A stretch of DNA of 64,000 bases from Erpobdella octoculata (Eukaryota; Annelida; Clitellata; Hirudinida; Erpobdellidae). The stretch's first letter is position 1, and each line of letters starts with the position of its first letter. Of the stretch, positions 20,904 to 32,703 are shown piece by piece. Under the pieces are notes generated by a model that did no database searches, was not told where the DNA came from, and saw only the letters and a program-made list of their open reading frames with translations. The translations under genes were made by a program, and so were the position numbers. The stretch covers positions 17,436,549-17,500,548 of the forward strand of contig OZ022246.1 in NCBI GenBank assembly GCA_963978895.1. The letters run 5' to 3'.

Positions 20904-23028
20904 CGCACTGGCTACGGATCCGGCAGTGCCAGACCTATAACTATTATTTTTCGGGATCCGTCAATTGATAAAAAAATAAACGTAAATTTTATTTTTTTAA
21001 TTTAAATTAATTTATATTATTATTAATTACATTTAAATTAAAATTATTAATATTAAAAACAAAATTTGGATCCGTATCCAGTGCGTTGCTATAAACAAAA
21101 CACGGCTTATTTATCTACGTTATCGAAGTACACTGGCAGCTGAAATATTCTAAAAAATATTTTAAAATCATAAACAAACAATGTCGTTAAGAGTGGGTGA
21201 TAGTTTCAGTTCCTACACAAAATTAGAGAACAGAATTGTAACATATGAAAACATATTTAAGTAAAGTAAACCAAGCTGCAGTATCGAGAACCAGTACATG
21301 GAGATGCTTACACCTTTTTCTTTTTCATTTGTGAAAACCCAACTAATGAAATCAAGAATCTTTGAGGTGCAAGTTGAATTGGAAACTTTTAAACGAAATA
21401 TTGGGGGGGGAGGGAATGGAAACACTGAATGAAAACAGTTGTGTTTGTTCATTTGCCAAAACAATGAATCTACCATGCAAACACATGTTTGCAAGTAGAA
21501 GAGCAAAAGGGATACCAATTTTCTCTCTTATTGGAATTGGTGATAGATGGCTAAAGCAGCAAATTCAGCAATCACATCAAATTTTTCAGGGCTCAAACAA
21601 AAAAGGCAGTCATCTGGGAGTGGGTGTTATAAGTAATAGACCATTGTCAAATGTGGAAAAGTTTCGGCGTGCAGATCGGCAACTCAATCATTTAGCTGAG
21701 CTAACAGCAGAAGAGGGGATGGCTCAGTTTGACTTCAGAATGAAAGTTCTTGAAGATCTAGCAAAAATATGGAGTACCAACCGTGAGGCAATGGTTGTAT
21801 TAGTTAAAAGTGATGAAAATTTTAATGAAGGGCCAACCAATTTGCTAGTAAATACTATTAATCAAGTACAAAACGAATAGGTTCTAGTAGAAAAAACAGA
21901 TGAAAATTTTAACCAAATTAACCAGGTTTCTAATTAATAACGCCAATGATGAACAAGTAAACATTCTGCCTGAACCTGTACAACCGGAAACAGACTATGC
22001 CAATGATGAACAATTAGACATTCCATCAGCAGCTTCACAACCGGAAACAAAGATTACCAATCTGATATTGCCGAATAAGATTAGTTTCAGAGGACGGCCC
22101 AGGCTAAAGGAAAGAAAAACAGCCATGGGTTTGAAAAAACAACAAAAGGATATTTGTTTGCCATTTTCAAAGAAATCAGTCGATCAAAAAATTCATTGTA
22201 AGTAAATTATTCGCTTTTGCTCTTTTTTAACCATTTCTATTTCGTTCTAATTATACATTTTCAGTGTTACTTGGGCGTTTGCTGATAGGAGGGAGACCGG
22301 AAGACATCTCACCCAATTTGCCAGCTGATGATGTCACAGATATGAACCTTGAAGTTATAGATCTTCCGGCATCACTTCTAAACGAAATAGTAGTCCTCGA
22401 AATTGTTAAACCTTATATAACTAACCAAGCATGGAAAAAACTACATGCTTCTATTAAAAAAAGGAAAAAAATGAATATTTGGTATTGCCGTCACAGTATT
22501 AAAAACACTGATACAGACAACTGTATTGAGTGCGACAGCTGCTTAGAATGGTATCATTTTAGCTGTGCTGGATTAACCAAAAAACCCAAAAAAGAATGGT
22601 TTTGTTATACATGTCGGAGCTGATATAAACAATTTTCGATATTTTTTTTACTTTAATAAATTTTTATCAGACTATTATTGTCTTGTATTTTATTTCATCC
22701 CAATACCATTGAAAAATGTATGTCACTGACGGACCCCGAAAAATAATAGTTATCGGTCCGTCACTGACGTATCCCGAAAAAAATTAATTAGGGGTCCGTC
22801 ACTGATCAAAATAACCATAGATAATAGTATCAATGACTAATGCTATCGAAAATGTAAATCAAACTTTTTTTTTAATAAAAATGAATTCAAATTTTGTTTT
22901 TAATATTAATAATTTTAATTTAAATTAAAAAAAATAAAATTTACGTTCATTGTTATTTTTTTATCAATTGACGGACCCCGAAAAATAATAGTTATAGGTC
23001 CGGCACTGCCGGATCCGTAGCCAGTGCG
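20904..23028 (+). mobile_element. Mutator-like element (MULE-A), 2.1 kb with long TIRs and 9-bp TSD
   Basis: Ends CGCACTGGCTACGGATCCGG extend into inverted repeats of well over 100 bp. GCAAAATAA is duplicated at 20895-20903 and 23029-23037, the 9-bp length typical of MULEs. Inside is a deletion derivative of a transposase gene. Further inverted copies of the TCCGTCA...GAAAAATAATAG word lie near 22725-22800. Confidence 0.9.
21181..22623 (+). pseudogene. MULE transposase deletion derivative: N-terminus, SWIM and PHD finger segments
   Basis: ATG at 21181 gives MSLRVGDSFSSYTKLENRIV, a FAR1-like N-terminus seen in ZSWIM/MULE proteins, and stops at 21264. The DDE core is absent. From about 21310 the pre-SWIM region is shifted at a G-run (21405-21416) into the frame carrying the SWIM finger CVCSFAKTMNLPCKHMFA (CxC, then CxH). 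After an in-frame TAG near 21878 an acidic, proline-rich linker with FRGRPR (AT-hook-like) leads to a 67-bp intron (22198 GTAAGT to 22264 TTTCAG) that keeps frame. The last exon ends in a PHD-type finger: IWYCRH...CIECDSCLEWYHFSCAGL...WFCYTC. SWIM plus PHD is a known layout in animal MULEs. It may make only a DNA- or histone-binding fragment. Confidence 0.8.
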
Positions 23029-23389
23029 GCAAAATAAAACTTAGGCTTAGTGTTACAAATATATTTGTATAAGATGATTTTAAAGTCCATAGTCATCAAT
23101 CTAACATTAATCTAGATTATTCTAACATTTTAATACTTCGAGATTATTCTGTACTGTATATCTCTGTACACTGCAGAGCTGTATTAACTGTATTAACTCG
23201 AATTCAGCACCAATAAACTAATAAAGCGTCTCAAATAAAAATTAAGCTATATCCTAGCTAACCTTTGTCATCTTCCGATTCAGAGTCATAAAAAAAGTGT
23301 TTTATACATTCAGTGGCAATTATTAAATTGGAATTCGAAAGATCGGCAAAAAAATTTTATTGGATCCATTTTGTTTACATCCGCCTGAC

Positions 23390-23940
23390 CATATATATAG
23401 AATAGATATATCGGAGATGAGCAGGTTTTGAGTGAGATGCCAAGATGGCCTCCGAAAAAACGATTTAGAGTCTTTTGGATACATGAATATTCATTATTTG
23501 TATTAATCTATTTTTGGTACGACAGCGGAGACTAAACTCCGGTTTGTAAGAAACAGAAACGTCGATTTCTTATAGCTAAAAGTAGTTGATATGAGCTTTA
23601 TTTTAATTTAACGCGATATCCGAGATACAAAATATACAATTCTAATTTACCGATAACACAGGCGACGTTAAATAGACATAAATAGACCATCGAACTAGAG
23701 ACTACGCAAATAAAATTCAATGTCAACTGAAATTTGAAAAAAAAATTTGTTAATTTTTATAAAGTTAAAAATTTATTTTGTACACAAAAAATTTTTTTTT
23801 TCTATTAAAAAAATACTTGATTAAGTTACTATACGGTTGTAACTCTCAGCTCTTCGTTTTTGATCTCCGGTCTACTAGGCTGCCTCGCTAAAAGCCTTCC
23901 TAAACAACAGGCGGGCCGATATATCTATTTTATATATATG
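23390..23940. mobile_element. Miniature element M, copy 2 (551 bp, 8-bp TSD)
   Basis: Same element as 16715-17269 in inverted orientation, very similar along its whole length. CGCCTGAC is duplicated at 23382-23389 and 23941-23948. One mismatch in the right inverted end. Confidence 0.9.
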
Positions 23941-24045
23941 CGCCTGACTCATCAGCCGTTGTTAAATACAACGCACATCCAATCAATCCTTGCATCCATC
24001 CCATAAATCTCGGATGCAGCGCTGGATGTATTTAACAACGCACCC

Positions 24046-24384
24046 TATATGTACAGTACATTATCAACGATGTTTGTTATATATCCACTGGGCACTGCTG
24101 TCTCCGAAGTCAACCGCTTTGCTACACCTTCCAGTGTGAGATTTGATATGTCATCACTGGCAAGAAAAGACTCCTCAAGTTCATCCATCCGTTTACTTTC
24201 ATTCTCGAGTCTTTGGGATGTTGTTAACCATTATATAAGCAAAACAAGCAGTCACACAATCGAAATAATAGAATCACGGGAGACGTATCGGCAATTGCTA
24301 GCGTTATTTACAGAAATGGCTAATTGCGTAGTAATACACTCGCAAACAAAAAAGATTAAAAGTAATTACTTAATTGAAATTTAA
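24046..24384 (-). pseudogene. P-like copy A, N-terminal transposase remnant and 5' flank
   Basis: Minus-strand coding remnant matching copy B around 35680-35850 (a region just after the THAP domain), then a deletion joint GATGTTGTTAACC near 24220, then the shared non-coding end region (36225-36402 in copy B). The plus-strand ORF here is an opposite-strand shadow. Confidence 0.75.
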
Positions 24385-26175
24385 AATATTTTAATTATTT
24401 TTCAAAAACTATTTAAATTTGTATGCTGCTTATTTTCAAAAGTGTATTTTTTAGTTTTACGATTTATAAGCCTTAATTACATAGATATATTATAGATAGT
24501 TATATCTATTTATATATATATATATAAATACTAGCGGACCCGGCGAACTTCGTTTCACCTTAAAGAGTATAGAGGGTGCTCTACCACTTTGCCATTTGAA
24601 GTTTTTTTCTAGGACGCACTGTTAAGGCTGTATAGCTACCGGGGTACATACTGCGGTCCCCATGGGCCACTCCATGATTCAATGTCAAATTTTTTTAGTT
24701 ATTCTGTTAATAGGAGCTGAGAGAAATCCAATAAATCAAAAATCTCTAAAATCGGTTCAGCCGTTCTTGAGTTATAAGTGACGTAACACAAACCCCGACT
24801 GCGTTGCCCGGGGATTTTAAAGGCTTTTTATCGTTTTCTCTCTGGCTCCCGTTTCCTTAACTGCTTGCTTTCCCGTTCCAGGTCGCTTTCTCACTCCTGG
24901 TCGCATTTCTGCTCACGGTCGCTTTTCCGGCCTCGGTCTCTTTTACTTTTCCCGATCCCGGTTGCTTTTACGCTCCAGCTTGCTCTTCTTTTCGCTCTTC
25001 CGTTCCTCCATTAAATTTTAGAGCCTTCCCAATGTGGCTTAGATGGGCTGTAGTGGAATGCTGTGCAGTCATCAAAATTGATATGTTCTCTCGTAAACAC
25101 TTTGTTAATAGGTTTGCTCGTTTAGTTACGTCTGAACTTCCTCAATTTTAATTAGTGTTCTTTAATGTATTGGTTCCACTCTGCAAGTGTGATCTTCAGC
25201 AAAGGCTTATTATGATTGACTAAAGCTGAAAAAAAAAGAATTTATTAGTTAACGGCTGCCATAATGTTAAAATCCGCTCATATATCTCAACAGGTTATAT
25301 TTTTTTAGATGTTCTTAGCTTTTAAGTGTCATGTCTACAGAACGCTACATGTGGCATGTTAATAAATGTTGACCCATGGCTTTGAAAAATGTGATATAAA
25401 ACACAGATTGAAATAAAACATGTAATAATAATATTAAAAACCTTCAAAGCATTAACTTAATGAATTTTCCGAGAGTTTTCTGAGATCATCAATTTGGAAC
25501 AATCGAAGAGTACCACTTTTATTTAGCAAATGATGCAATTATAAATTGAAAAACAGCAGCAGATTGATAGGCTGGCTTGAGAACTTTGTTCATGATTTTG
25601 TTGAAACACAAAAATACTGCACTTGCTTTCATTTCTTTCAAATTTCATGCACCTCATATATCAGTGAAACTTTTACAATAAATTGATGTTGCATGTAAGA
25701 TTTTCTTTAAAATGTAATTTTCTAATTTCCTCTGAAAAGTAAAAAATAAAATAAGACCGATAAATTAATTCATAATCTGATAGTCATAACTACTTGTGAA
25801 TAATAATGGTTGTAATGCCATCACATAAAAAAAACATACCTGCCCAAAAAAAATTCTCATTTACCGATAGGCTGATAGCAAGCTCGTCAGTTTAGGAAAC
25901 CATGATGAACAATATTAGATAAGGAACAATTGAAGTCAGAAGCCTTGAACGATAAATATGAACAATGAATTTAAATTTATTTTTCCAATCTGCAACTCCT
26001 TTTTGCAAAACACAAAATGTTAGAGCATAATGATAATTTTATAATAATTAATAATAATATAACATAATTAAACACGTGCAATGCAACAAACGAAACAAAT
26101 TGAAAGATACCCAGTAAATCATGATTTTAAAAACTAAAAACAAATTACCAAAGCTTTGCCACTTACTTTTGAATG

Positions 26176-28542
26176 ACTGGAGTTAAGCTGGCAGACACGA
26201 TTAGTATGGGATTACGTAGAGTGAATGTATGGGTGAAGCTAGCAGACTCGGAAACAAAATTCACTTTTAAAAAAAAAAAAACATCGGTAATAAAAGATAC
26301 AGGTCTATTAAGTTATAATATGCACTCAAATTCAATACACCCACAGAAATTCCGAAGAAATCGAGTTGGTTCTAAACGTAAACAATAGATAGCCTGAGGC
26401 GCACGGCGGATGGCATACACAGAGCATTCTATAGCGATTACGTGAAGCGCTATATCTCAGTAACTATCCACTATTAAGCAAATATTTAAAGTGTGACACA
26501 ATCATCTAAAGTTCTTTTAATTAACATCTGAAAATCTTTACCAAACCCCTAAGTTTAATATTTATTAAGTCGTCAGGAAAAGACGCGAATTGCACTGATA
26601 TGTTATATAGTAGAATTGAGAAAAATACTCCTTACGTCATTGGCTATATCTCAGTAACTATCCACTATTAAGCAAAAATTTAAAGTGTGACACAATCATC
26701 TAATGTTCTTTTAATTAACATCTGAAAATCTTTACCAAACCCCTAAGTTTAATATTTATTAAGTCGTCAGGAAAAGACGCGAGTTGCACTGATATGTTAT
26801 ATAGTAGAATTGAGAAAAATACTCCTTACGTCATTGGCTATATCTCAGTAACTATCCACTATTAAGCAAAAATTTAAAGTGTGACACAATCATCTAATGT
26901 TCTTTTAATTAACATCTGAAAATCTTTAAAGTGTGACACAATCATCGTCGTCAGGAAAAGACGCGAGTTGCACTCTAATGTTCTTTTCTCAATTCTACTA
27001 TATAACATATCAGTGCAACTCTATTAATGTTAATTAAAAGAACATTAGATGATTGTGTCACACTTTAAATTTTTGCTTAATAGTGGATAGTTACTGAGAT
27101 ATAGCCGATGACGTAAGGAGTATTTTTCTCAATTCTACTATATAACATATCAGTGCAACTCGCGTCTTTTCCTGACGACTTAATAAATATTAAACTTAGG
27201 GGTTTGGTAAAGATTGTCAGATGTTAATTAAAAGAACATTAGATGATTGTGTCACACTTTAAATTTTTGCTTAATAGTGGATAGTTACTGAGATATAGCC
27301 AATGACGTAAGGAGTATTTTTCTCAATTCTACTATATAACATATCAGTGCAACTCGCGTCTTTTCCTGACGACTTAATAAATATTAAACTTAGGGGTTTG
27401 GTAAAGATTTTTAGATGTTAATTAAAAGAACATTAGATGATTGTGTCACACTTTAAATTTTTGCTTAATAGTGGATAGTTACTGAGATATAGCCGATGAC
27501 GTAAGGAGTATTTTTCTCAATTCTACTATATAACATATCAGTGCAATTCGCGTCTTTTCCTGACGACTTAATAAATATTAAACTTAGGGGTTTGGTAAAG
27601 ATTTTCAGATGTTAATTAAAAGAACTTTAGATGATTGTGTCACACTTTAAATATTTGCTTAATAGTGGATAGTTACTGAGATATAGCCGATGACGTAAGG
27701 AGTATTTTTCTCAATTCTACTATATAACATATCAGTGCAACTCGCGTCTTTTCCTGACGACTTAATAAATATTAAACTTCGGGGTTTGGTAAAGATTTTC
27801 AGATGTTAATTAAAAGAACATTAGATGATTGTGTCACACTTTAAATTTTTGCTTAATAGTGGATAGTTACTGAGATATAGCCAATGACGTAAGGAGTATT
27901 TTTCTCAATTCTACAATATAACATATCAGTGCAACTCGCGTCTTTTCCTGACGACTTAATAAATATTAAACTTCGGGGTTTGGTAAAGATTTTCAGATGT
28001 TAATTAAAAGAACATTAGATGATTGTGTCACACTTTAAATTTTTGCTTAATAGTGGATAGTTACTGAGATATAGCCAATGACGTAAGGAGTATTTTTCTC
28101 AATTCTACTATATAACATATCAGTGCAATTCGCGTCTTTTCCTGACGACTTAATAAATATTAAACTTAGGGGTTTGGTAAAGATTTTTAGATGTTAATTA
28201 AAAGAACTTTAGATGATTGTGTCACACTTTAAATATTTGCTTAATAGTGGATAGTTACTGAGATATAGCGCTTCACGTAATCGCTATAGAATGCTCTGTG
28301 TATGCCATCCGCCGTGCGCCTCAGGCTATCTATTGTTTACGTTTAGAACCAACTCGATTTCTTCGGAATTTCTGTGGGTGTATTGAATTTGAGTGCATAT
28401 TATAACTTAATAGACCTGTATCTTTTATTACCGATGTTTTTTTTTTTTTTAAAGTGAATTTTGTTTCCGAGTCTGCTAGCTTCACCCATACATTCACTCT
28501 ACGTAATCCCATACTAATCGTGTCTGCCAGCTTAACTCCAGT
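26176..28542. mobile_element. Foldback-like element, 2.37 kb, 9-bp TSD
   Basis: Inverted ends start ACTGGAGTTAAGCTGGCAGA and continue for about 260 bp per arm; TTTTGAATG is duplicated at 26167-26175 and 28543-28551. The paralogous Z copy shows the empty site at about 58840. The arms continue inward as tandem repeats of about 193 bp pointing towards each other, so nearly the whole element can fold back. Short mirror-image ORFs in the arms (26173-26388 and 28330-28512) are identical because of the inversion. Drosophila FB elements share this layout and a 9-bp TSD. Confidence 0.9.
26440..28275. repeat. Inverted arrays of a 193-bp unit inside the foldback element
   Basis: The left arm holds about 2.5 units (GCTATATCTCAGTAACTATC at about 26449, 26641, 26835). 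The right arm holds about seven inverted units (GTTACTGAGATATAGCC at about 27090, 27285, 27480, 27675, 27870, 28065, 28255). The inversion point is near 26985-27010. Unequal arm lengths imply expansion of one array. Confidence 0.9.
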
Positions 28543-29370
28543 TTTTGAATGGGAGATATGAACAATGAATTTCTAATTTGATTTAATTTTAATTTGTTAA
28601 GTCTGGAACTTTTTTTGTGAAGCACAAAATATCTCTAAATAGAAGAAATTCCACCTGCAATTTATTGATTAGTCCTGAAAACCAAAGTTATCTAGATTTA
28701 AAAGATAAGTTGCTAAAAATGTCTTTCATCAAGAGATTCATTTAACCTTGAATCAGCCATATCTTTAGCTTTTGAAGTCCTACTTCCAAGATCAATCTTT
28801 TTATTAGGAGGCATACTGAAACATTCAATGGTATAAAAAATTGAATAATAATAAGTTTGAAAAAGCGATATCTATATATATAAAGAATATCTTAAAAATT
28901 GATAAATGAATAAACGACTAATGGAGAAAGTATAGCGATAATGATATATGCAATCACGCGGAATGAAACGAAGGCTAATGGCGAAAGTATAGCAATATTG
29001 ATATATGCAATCACGCGGAATGAAACGAAGGCGTTAAACAACAAACAATTTTATGAAAAACAAATAAATAAATAACTCACCTTCTTAGAATCAGAGTAAC
29101 AATATCCAAACGTGGAACGTGGAACAAAAAGACTCGAAAAACGGCGATATGAAAACAACGATCGATATAAAACAATAGCATAGAAAATTAGTTGAACAGA
29201 AAATGAAATTTTTAAATAAGTTATAAAACATTTTTTCCTTTAGACTGAAAATTCTTTTAGGAGCCAAATATTCACCATAAAATATTTCGTGCTTAATAGT
29301 TCAATGGTTATTGCAGTTCCTTACCGCCTCATAGTCCAACGAAGTGCCTTTTATATATATATATATATAT

Positions 29371-29511
29371 GGTTCAATGTCAATTTTTTTTTAGTTATTC
29401 TGTTAATAGGAGCTGAGAGAAATTCAATAAATCAAAAATCTCTAAAATCGGTTCAGCCGTTCTTGAGTTATAAGTGTCGTAACACAAAACCCGACTTCCT
29501 TTTATATATAT

Positions 29512-29514
<3 letters not shown>
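29371..29514 (-). mobile_element. Helitron 5' end fragment of the Z type
   Basis: Minus strand TCTATATATATAAAAGGAAG starts at 29514 and continues through TCGGGTTTTGTGTTACG and the complement of GGTTCAGCCGTTCTTGAG. A second copy of this short fragment is at 60711-60862. Confidence 0.7.

Positions 29515-29588
<74 letters not shown>
29515..29588. repeat. (TA)n microsatellite
   Basis: An uninterrupted TA tract at the 5' end of the Helitron fragment. Many TA tracts in this window lie exactly at Helitron ends. Confidence 0.95.
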
Positions 29589-29591
<3 letters not shown>

Positions 29592-30114
29592 TTTTAAATT
29601 TTACGATTTATAAGTCTTAATTATATAGACATCCTATATTTATGCCTAATTAAAATAATATTTATTTAATTTTTACGCCAAAAAAAATAAATCCGCATCG
29701 GAACTACTTCTCAACTCCAACAGATTTTTATACTTCAAATATTCCTTTAAAACATTTTTTTCAACCTATATTTGATGAATTTCTCTTTTTAAATATTATT
29801 TCTATCACTTTCCTTTCTTTATTTTTTAATTTTTAAAAGTTAGTTGCATGGCCTTACAAGGTCTAGACGTCAGCTTATTTTCAGATGGTTAATAGTCCAG
29901 GTGCTATCTATCTGAGTTCATGGCCTCTCCCAATCTTCTACTTTGCCCACCCGCACTGTTCGCCGTAAGATCTATTATCTTGATATTCTTAAACCTAAGC
30001 TGCCTAAGCCATATCAAGAAATTTAAACGTATAGCTAAGTGCAATTCTTCTTCCCCTGATCTCTTTATATCAAAACCTCTTCTTAAAATAAACAATCTTA
30101 AAACTAATAATAGT
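29589..30114. other. Spacer with an inverted fragment of the P-like left end (about 29845-29925)
   Basis: The stretch TTAATAGTCCAGGTGCTATC with TATCTGAGTTCATGG is the reverse complement of the start of both P-like copies, diverged. Otherwise no gene; the ORF running into the AAT repeat has no domain. Confidence 0.55.
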
Positions 30115-30294
<180 letters not shown>

Positions 30295-30298
30295 TTAG

Positions 30299-30412
30299 AT
30301 TGGGTATTAAACGCCAAAAAATGGCATTAAGCGCCGCCTCCGATGCCGCTGTGGCATTAGAGAAAAGAAAAATGGCATAAAGCGCCGAACGAATGGTATT
30401 AAACGCCAACAA
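30299..30412. repeat. Short dispersed word ATGGYATWAARCGCC, four copies
   Basis: Copies at about 30303, 30321, 30374 and 30394 in one orientation, directly beside the AAT tract. This might be the diverged tail of a retroposon, but I cannot assign it. Confidence 0.5.
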
Positions 30413-31365
30413 GTGGCTTGCCAGGCCAAGTCGTGTTATTGCGCGCAAAATTCAAAGAGTTTTGATTTTAACTTTTAAAATAAAGTTCATATAAAATTGA
30501 TAGCAAAAAATCTGTTAACTATTGACTTAGGAAGGAATTTTAATATAACATTTTAGATGAAAAATTTTAGATATTTGCCGTTATAACGTTACAGCACAAG
30601 CGGGGAATTTTCCAGTGGTCACAATAGTAATAGTAACAATAATTAAAAGTTTAGTTAATCGGTTTGATAAAGCACTCATGTTGTTAGTATTAAAAGTTAT
30701 AATTATTCAAATATCCTGCTTTTCGGTTAATGTACACCAGTTCTTCAATCCGAGTCTCGGCAGATGGATTGAGAGACGACTTTTTGTTAGTGTATATTAT
30801 ATTACTATATTTTACTTATAGCAATTTATAAATTTATATCTATTACTGTCTGCCATTTCTTATACTAATAATTATAGAATAGAGTAATTCTCTAATAGTG
30901 TTACTAGTTTAGCATGCTGGATTTGATTAACTAACTCAGACTGATATATTTTCAAAGTAGCAATAAAAATAAAAAACCTATCTTTGTTAGAATTCTTTTT
31001 TAAACCATTTATTTGTCACTTAAAAAAATGATTCTATCTATTCAAGTGAAAATATTAGCATTATTTCCTGGTAATTGCTGTTAGTTCTACAGACTCCATA
31101 ACATGTTTTTCAGTTACAGTTACACATTGTTTCATAGTATATTTGAAACAAGTAATTTAGAAAACCAGATATAATAAACATATGAAAACATTCATACTAG
31201 GTAGATATTAATAATTATAATAAGGAATTTTATTTTATTTCATTTAACAAATTTATTCCCAGGTACTTTATACAGTATGGAAATAATAACAGAGGAGCTA
31301 AGAAGTGTTGTCAAACTCTTAATTAAATATATCTTTGAAGTTTTGCCATCAGAAGTATGAACTGA
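30413..31365. other. AT-rich spacer, no gene seen
   Basis: Unique-looking sequence with one 68-residue ORF (30615-30821) lacking any motif. No element ends recognised. Confidence 0.5.
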
Positions 31366-32165
31366 TTATTTGGTTTTTAAAGTAACTGCTACTCAACCAC
31401 TGTAAATGCTACAAAAGTATAAATTAGTATTTAGTTTCTACTCTAAAAATAAGGATATATGTGTTTCACCATTTTTTGAAATTTCGGTTTTCAGGACCTC
31501 AAATGTGGGTTGAAAAAAGGTTTGTTTGGCATTTAAAGTAACTGCTACTCAAAAACTGTGAATGCTACAGATGTCAAATATAGTATTTAGTATTTACTCA
31601 AAAAATAATGATATAAGTGTTTCAACATTTTTAAAAAATTTGGTTTCCAGGACCTCAAATGTGGGGTGGAAATAAGGGTTATTTGATTTCAAAATAACTG
31701 CTATTCAAAAACTGTAAGCGCTACAAATGTAAAAATTAGTATTTTGAAGTTTTGTGCCGGTTAAAAGTAGCTAAGTCCAGTTTATCACCGGCCGGGCCAA
31801 GCCATTATTTTAGAGTCTTCACACGGGCCAGGCCAAACCTTAATCAAAATGGGACGGACCGAGGTTTTTCACCAAGTATATAGATATTTTAGTGATTTTA
31901 AAGTCTTCAGTTGTGCCGGGTCAAACCTGAAGTCAAGGTAGGACGGGCCGAAGTTTTTCATCAGGTATATAGAACTTCTAGGCCTGTAAGAACGGGCCGG
32001 GCCTAATTCAGATGGGCTGTGCCGGGCCAGGAGTTTGGGTTTTTAAAATGGGCTGGGCTAAGTTGTCGACGGGCCGAGCCGAGACCTAAAAAATTGATCT
32101 CTACTACGATGCACGGCTCAAATTCTCTAATTTCATGCGAGCGAAGCCGCTACGGGCACTGCTAG
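31366..32165 (+). mobile_element. Helitron-like element, family H-CTGA, copy 3 (5' truncated)
   Basis: Begins inside a tandem unit, continues through two units, the ACGGGCCG-rich region (31750-32085) and the terminal GCGAAGCCGCTACGGGCACT with GCTAG|T at 32165. Confidence 0.85.
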
Positions 32166-32703
32166 TTCTATATATGACAATAATTTTCATGGATTTTTAC
32201 ATCATAAAAATGCATTTATTAAACAAGTAAAGTTAAAAATTAAATTTAAAAAAATGCTCTTCTTTGCCTCTTTATCTGAATCAACAAACTAAAATTTTTG
32301 AATCTAAATCAACGTTAATTATTTTCGACCTCTGGCGACTTATAAGTAAACATCCGCACTGTTTAATTATTTTGGACCTTTGGCGACTTATACATAACAA
32401 CTTGATTAATTTGATTTGATTAATTTTAATTTATTTAAGGCCTAATTCATTTCGGAAAACTTCAATTCATGCATTGTCATCCAGAATAATGCTTTCTTGA
32501 AAGTTTTAGAGCTCTGGGTGGTCGAAAAGTGGGTGAATTTTTGTTTCTAAGATTTGATAACCACAGACAAACAAACAAACAGAAACAAAGAGACGAGTGA
32601 AGTTAAATAACAAAAGCATTTAAAAATAACATTTGTTTGCGCCTAAAAAATATAAAATAATCCTATGAGCCTGGCAGAATTTCTGAATAACTTGGTCACA
32701 TTA
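32166..32703. other. Spacer, no gene seen
   Basis: Contains a short near-repeat (GGCGACTTATAAGTAAAC and GGCGACTTATACATAAC near 32330-32400) and an ACAA run near 32565-32580. Nothing coding. Confidence 0.5.

Larger units (their letters stand above)
18858..24045. mobile_element. PIF/Harbinger-like element Y (split by a MULE and miniature element M2)
   Basis: Inverted ends GGGTGCGTTGTTAAAT followed by (T/A)CATC; TAT is duplicated at 18855-18857 and 24046-24048, and copy B of the P-like element shows the empty site CCAGTATATGTAC. The left subterminal region repeats GCGTTGTTAATTACATC several times, a likely transposase-binding array. Two coding remnants fit the two-gene organisation of Harbinger: a coiled-coil tail of the Myb-like protein (plus) and HARBI1-type transposase pieces (minus). 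About 2.5 kb is Y's own sequence. Confidence 0.85.
4754..24405 (-). mobile_element. P-like (THAP-type) DNA transposon, copy A, split by elements X and Y
   Basis: The element's own sequence lies at 4754-7435, 18827-18857 and 24046 to about 24405. Together these parallel copy B (33964 to about 36402), beginning CATGGACTCCTAGATAGATA in both. X inserted at GGAATAT with AATAT duplicated; Y inserted in CCAGTAT with TAT duplicated; copy B shows both sites uninterrupted. Copy A has also lost about 370 bp (copy B about 35851-36224, with TTG microhomology at the joint), which removes most of the THAP domain, and a 114-bp piece near 5979. The true right end and TIRs were not located, so the outer limits are approximate. 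Confidence 0.8.
24531..29370 (-). mobile_element. Helitron-like element Z, copy 1 (contains foldback element)
   Basis: The minus-strand 3' end is CTAG|T at 24531 (plus-strand CTAGCGGACCCGGCGAACTT). The 5' end lies in a TA-run near 29351-29370 (minus TATATATATAAAAGGCACTT). It contains the word GGTTCAGCCGTTCTTGAGTT and a GGTCGCTTTCCCG-type minisatellite near 24835-25010. Copy 2 at 57200-59657 is almost identical but lacks the 2.4-kb foldback insertion. No ORF. Confidence 0.8.

Noticed and set aside
26173..26388. ORF and its mirror at 28330-28512 as a gene pair
   Set aside because: Identical because the element arms are inverted repeats; no motif.
26440..28275. Regular 193-bp repeats as a possible CRISPR or satellite array
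   Set aside because: Units are contiguous, inverted about a centre and bounded by a transposon TSD in a eukaryotic context.
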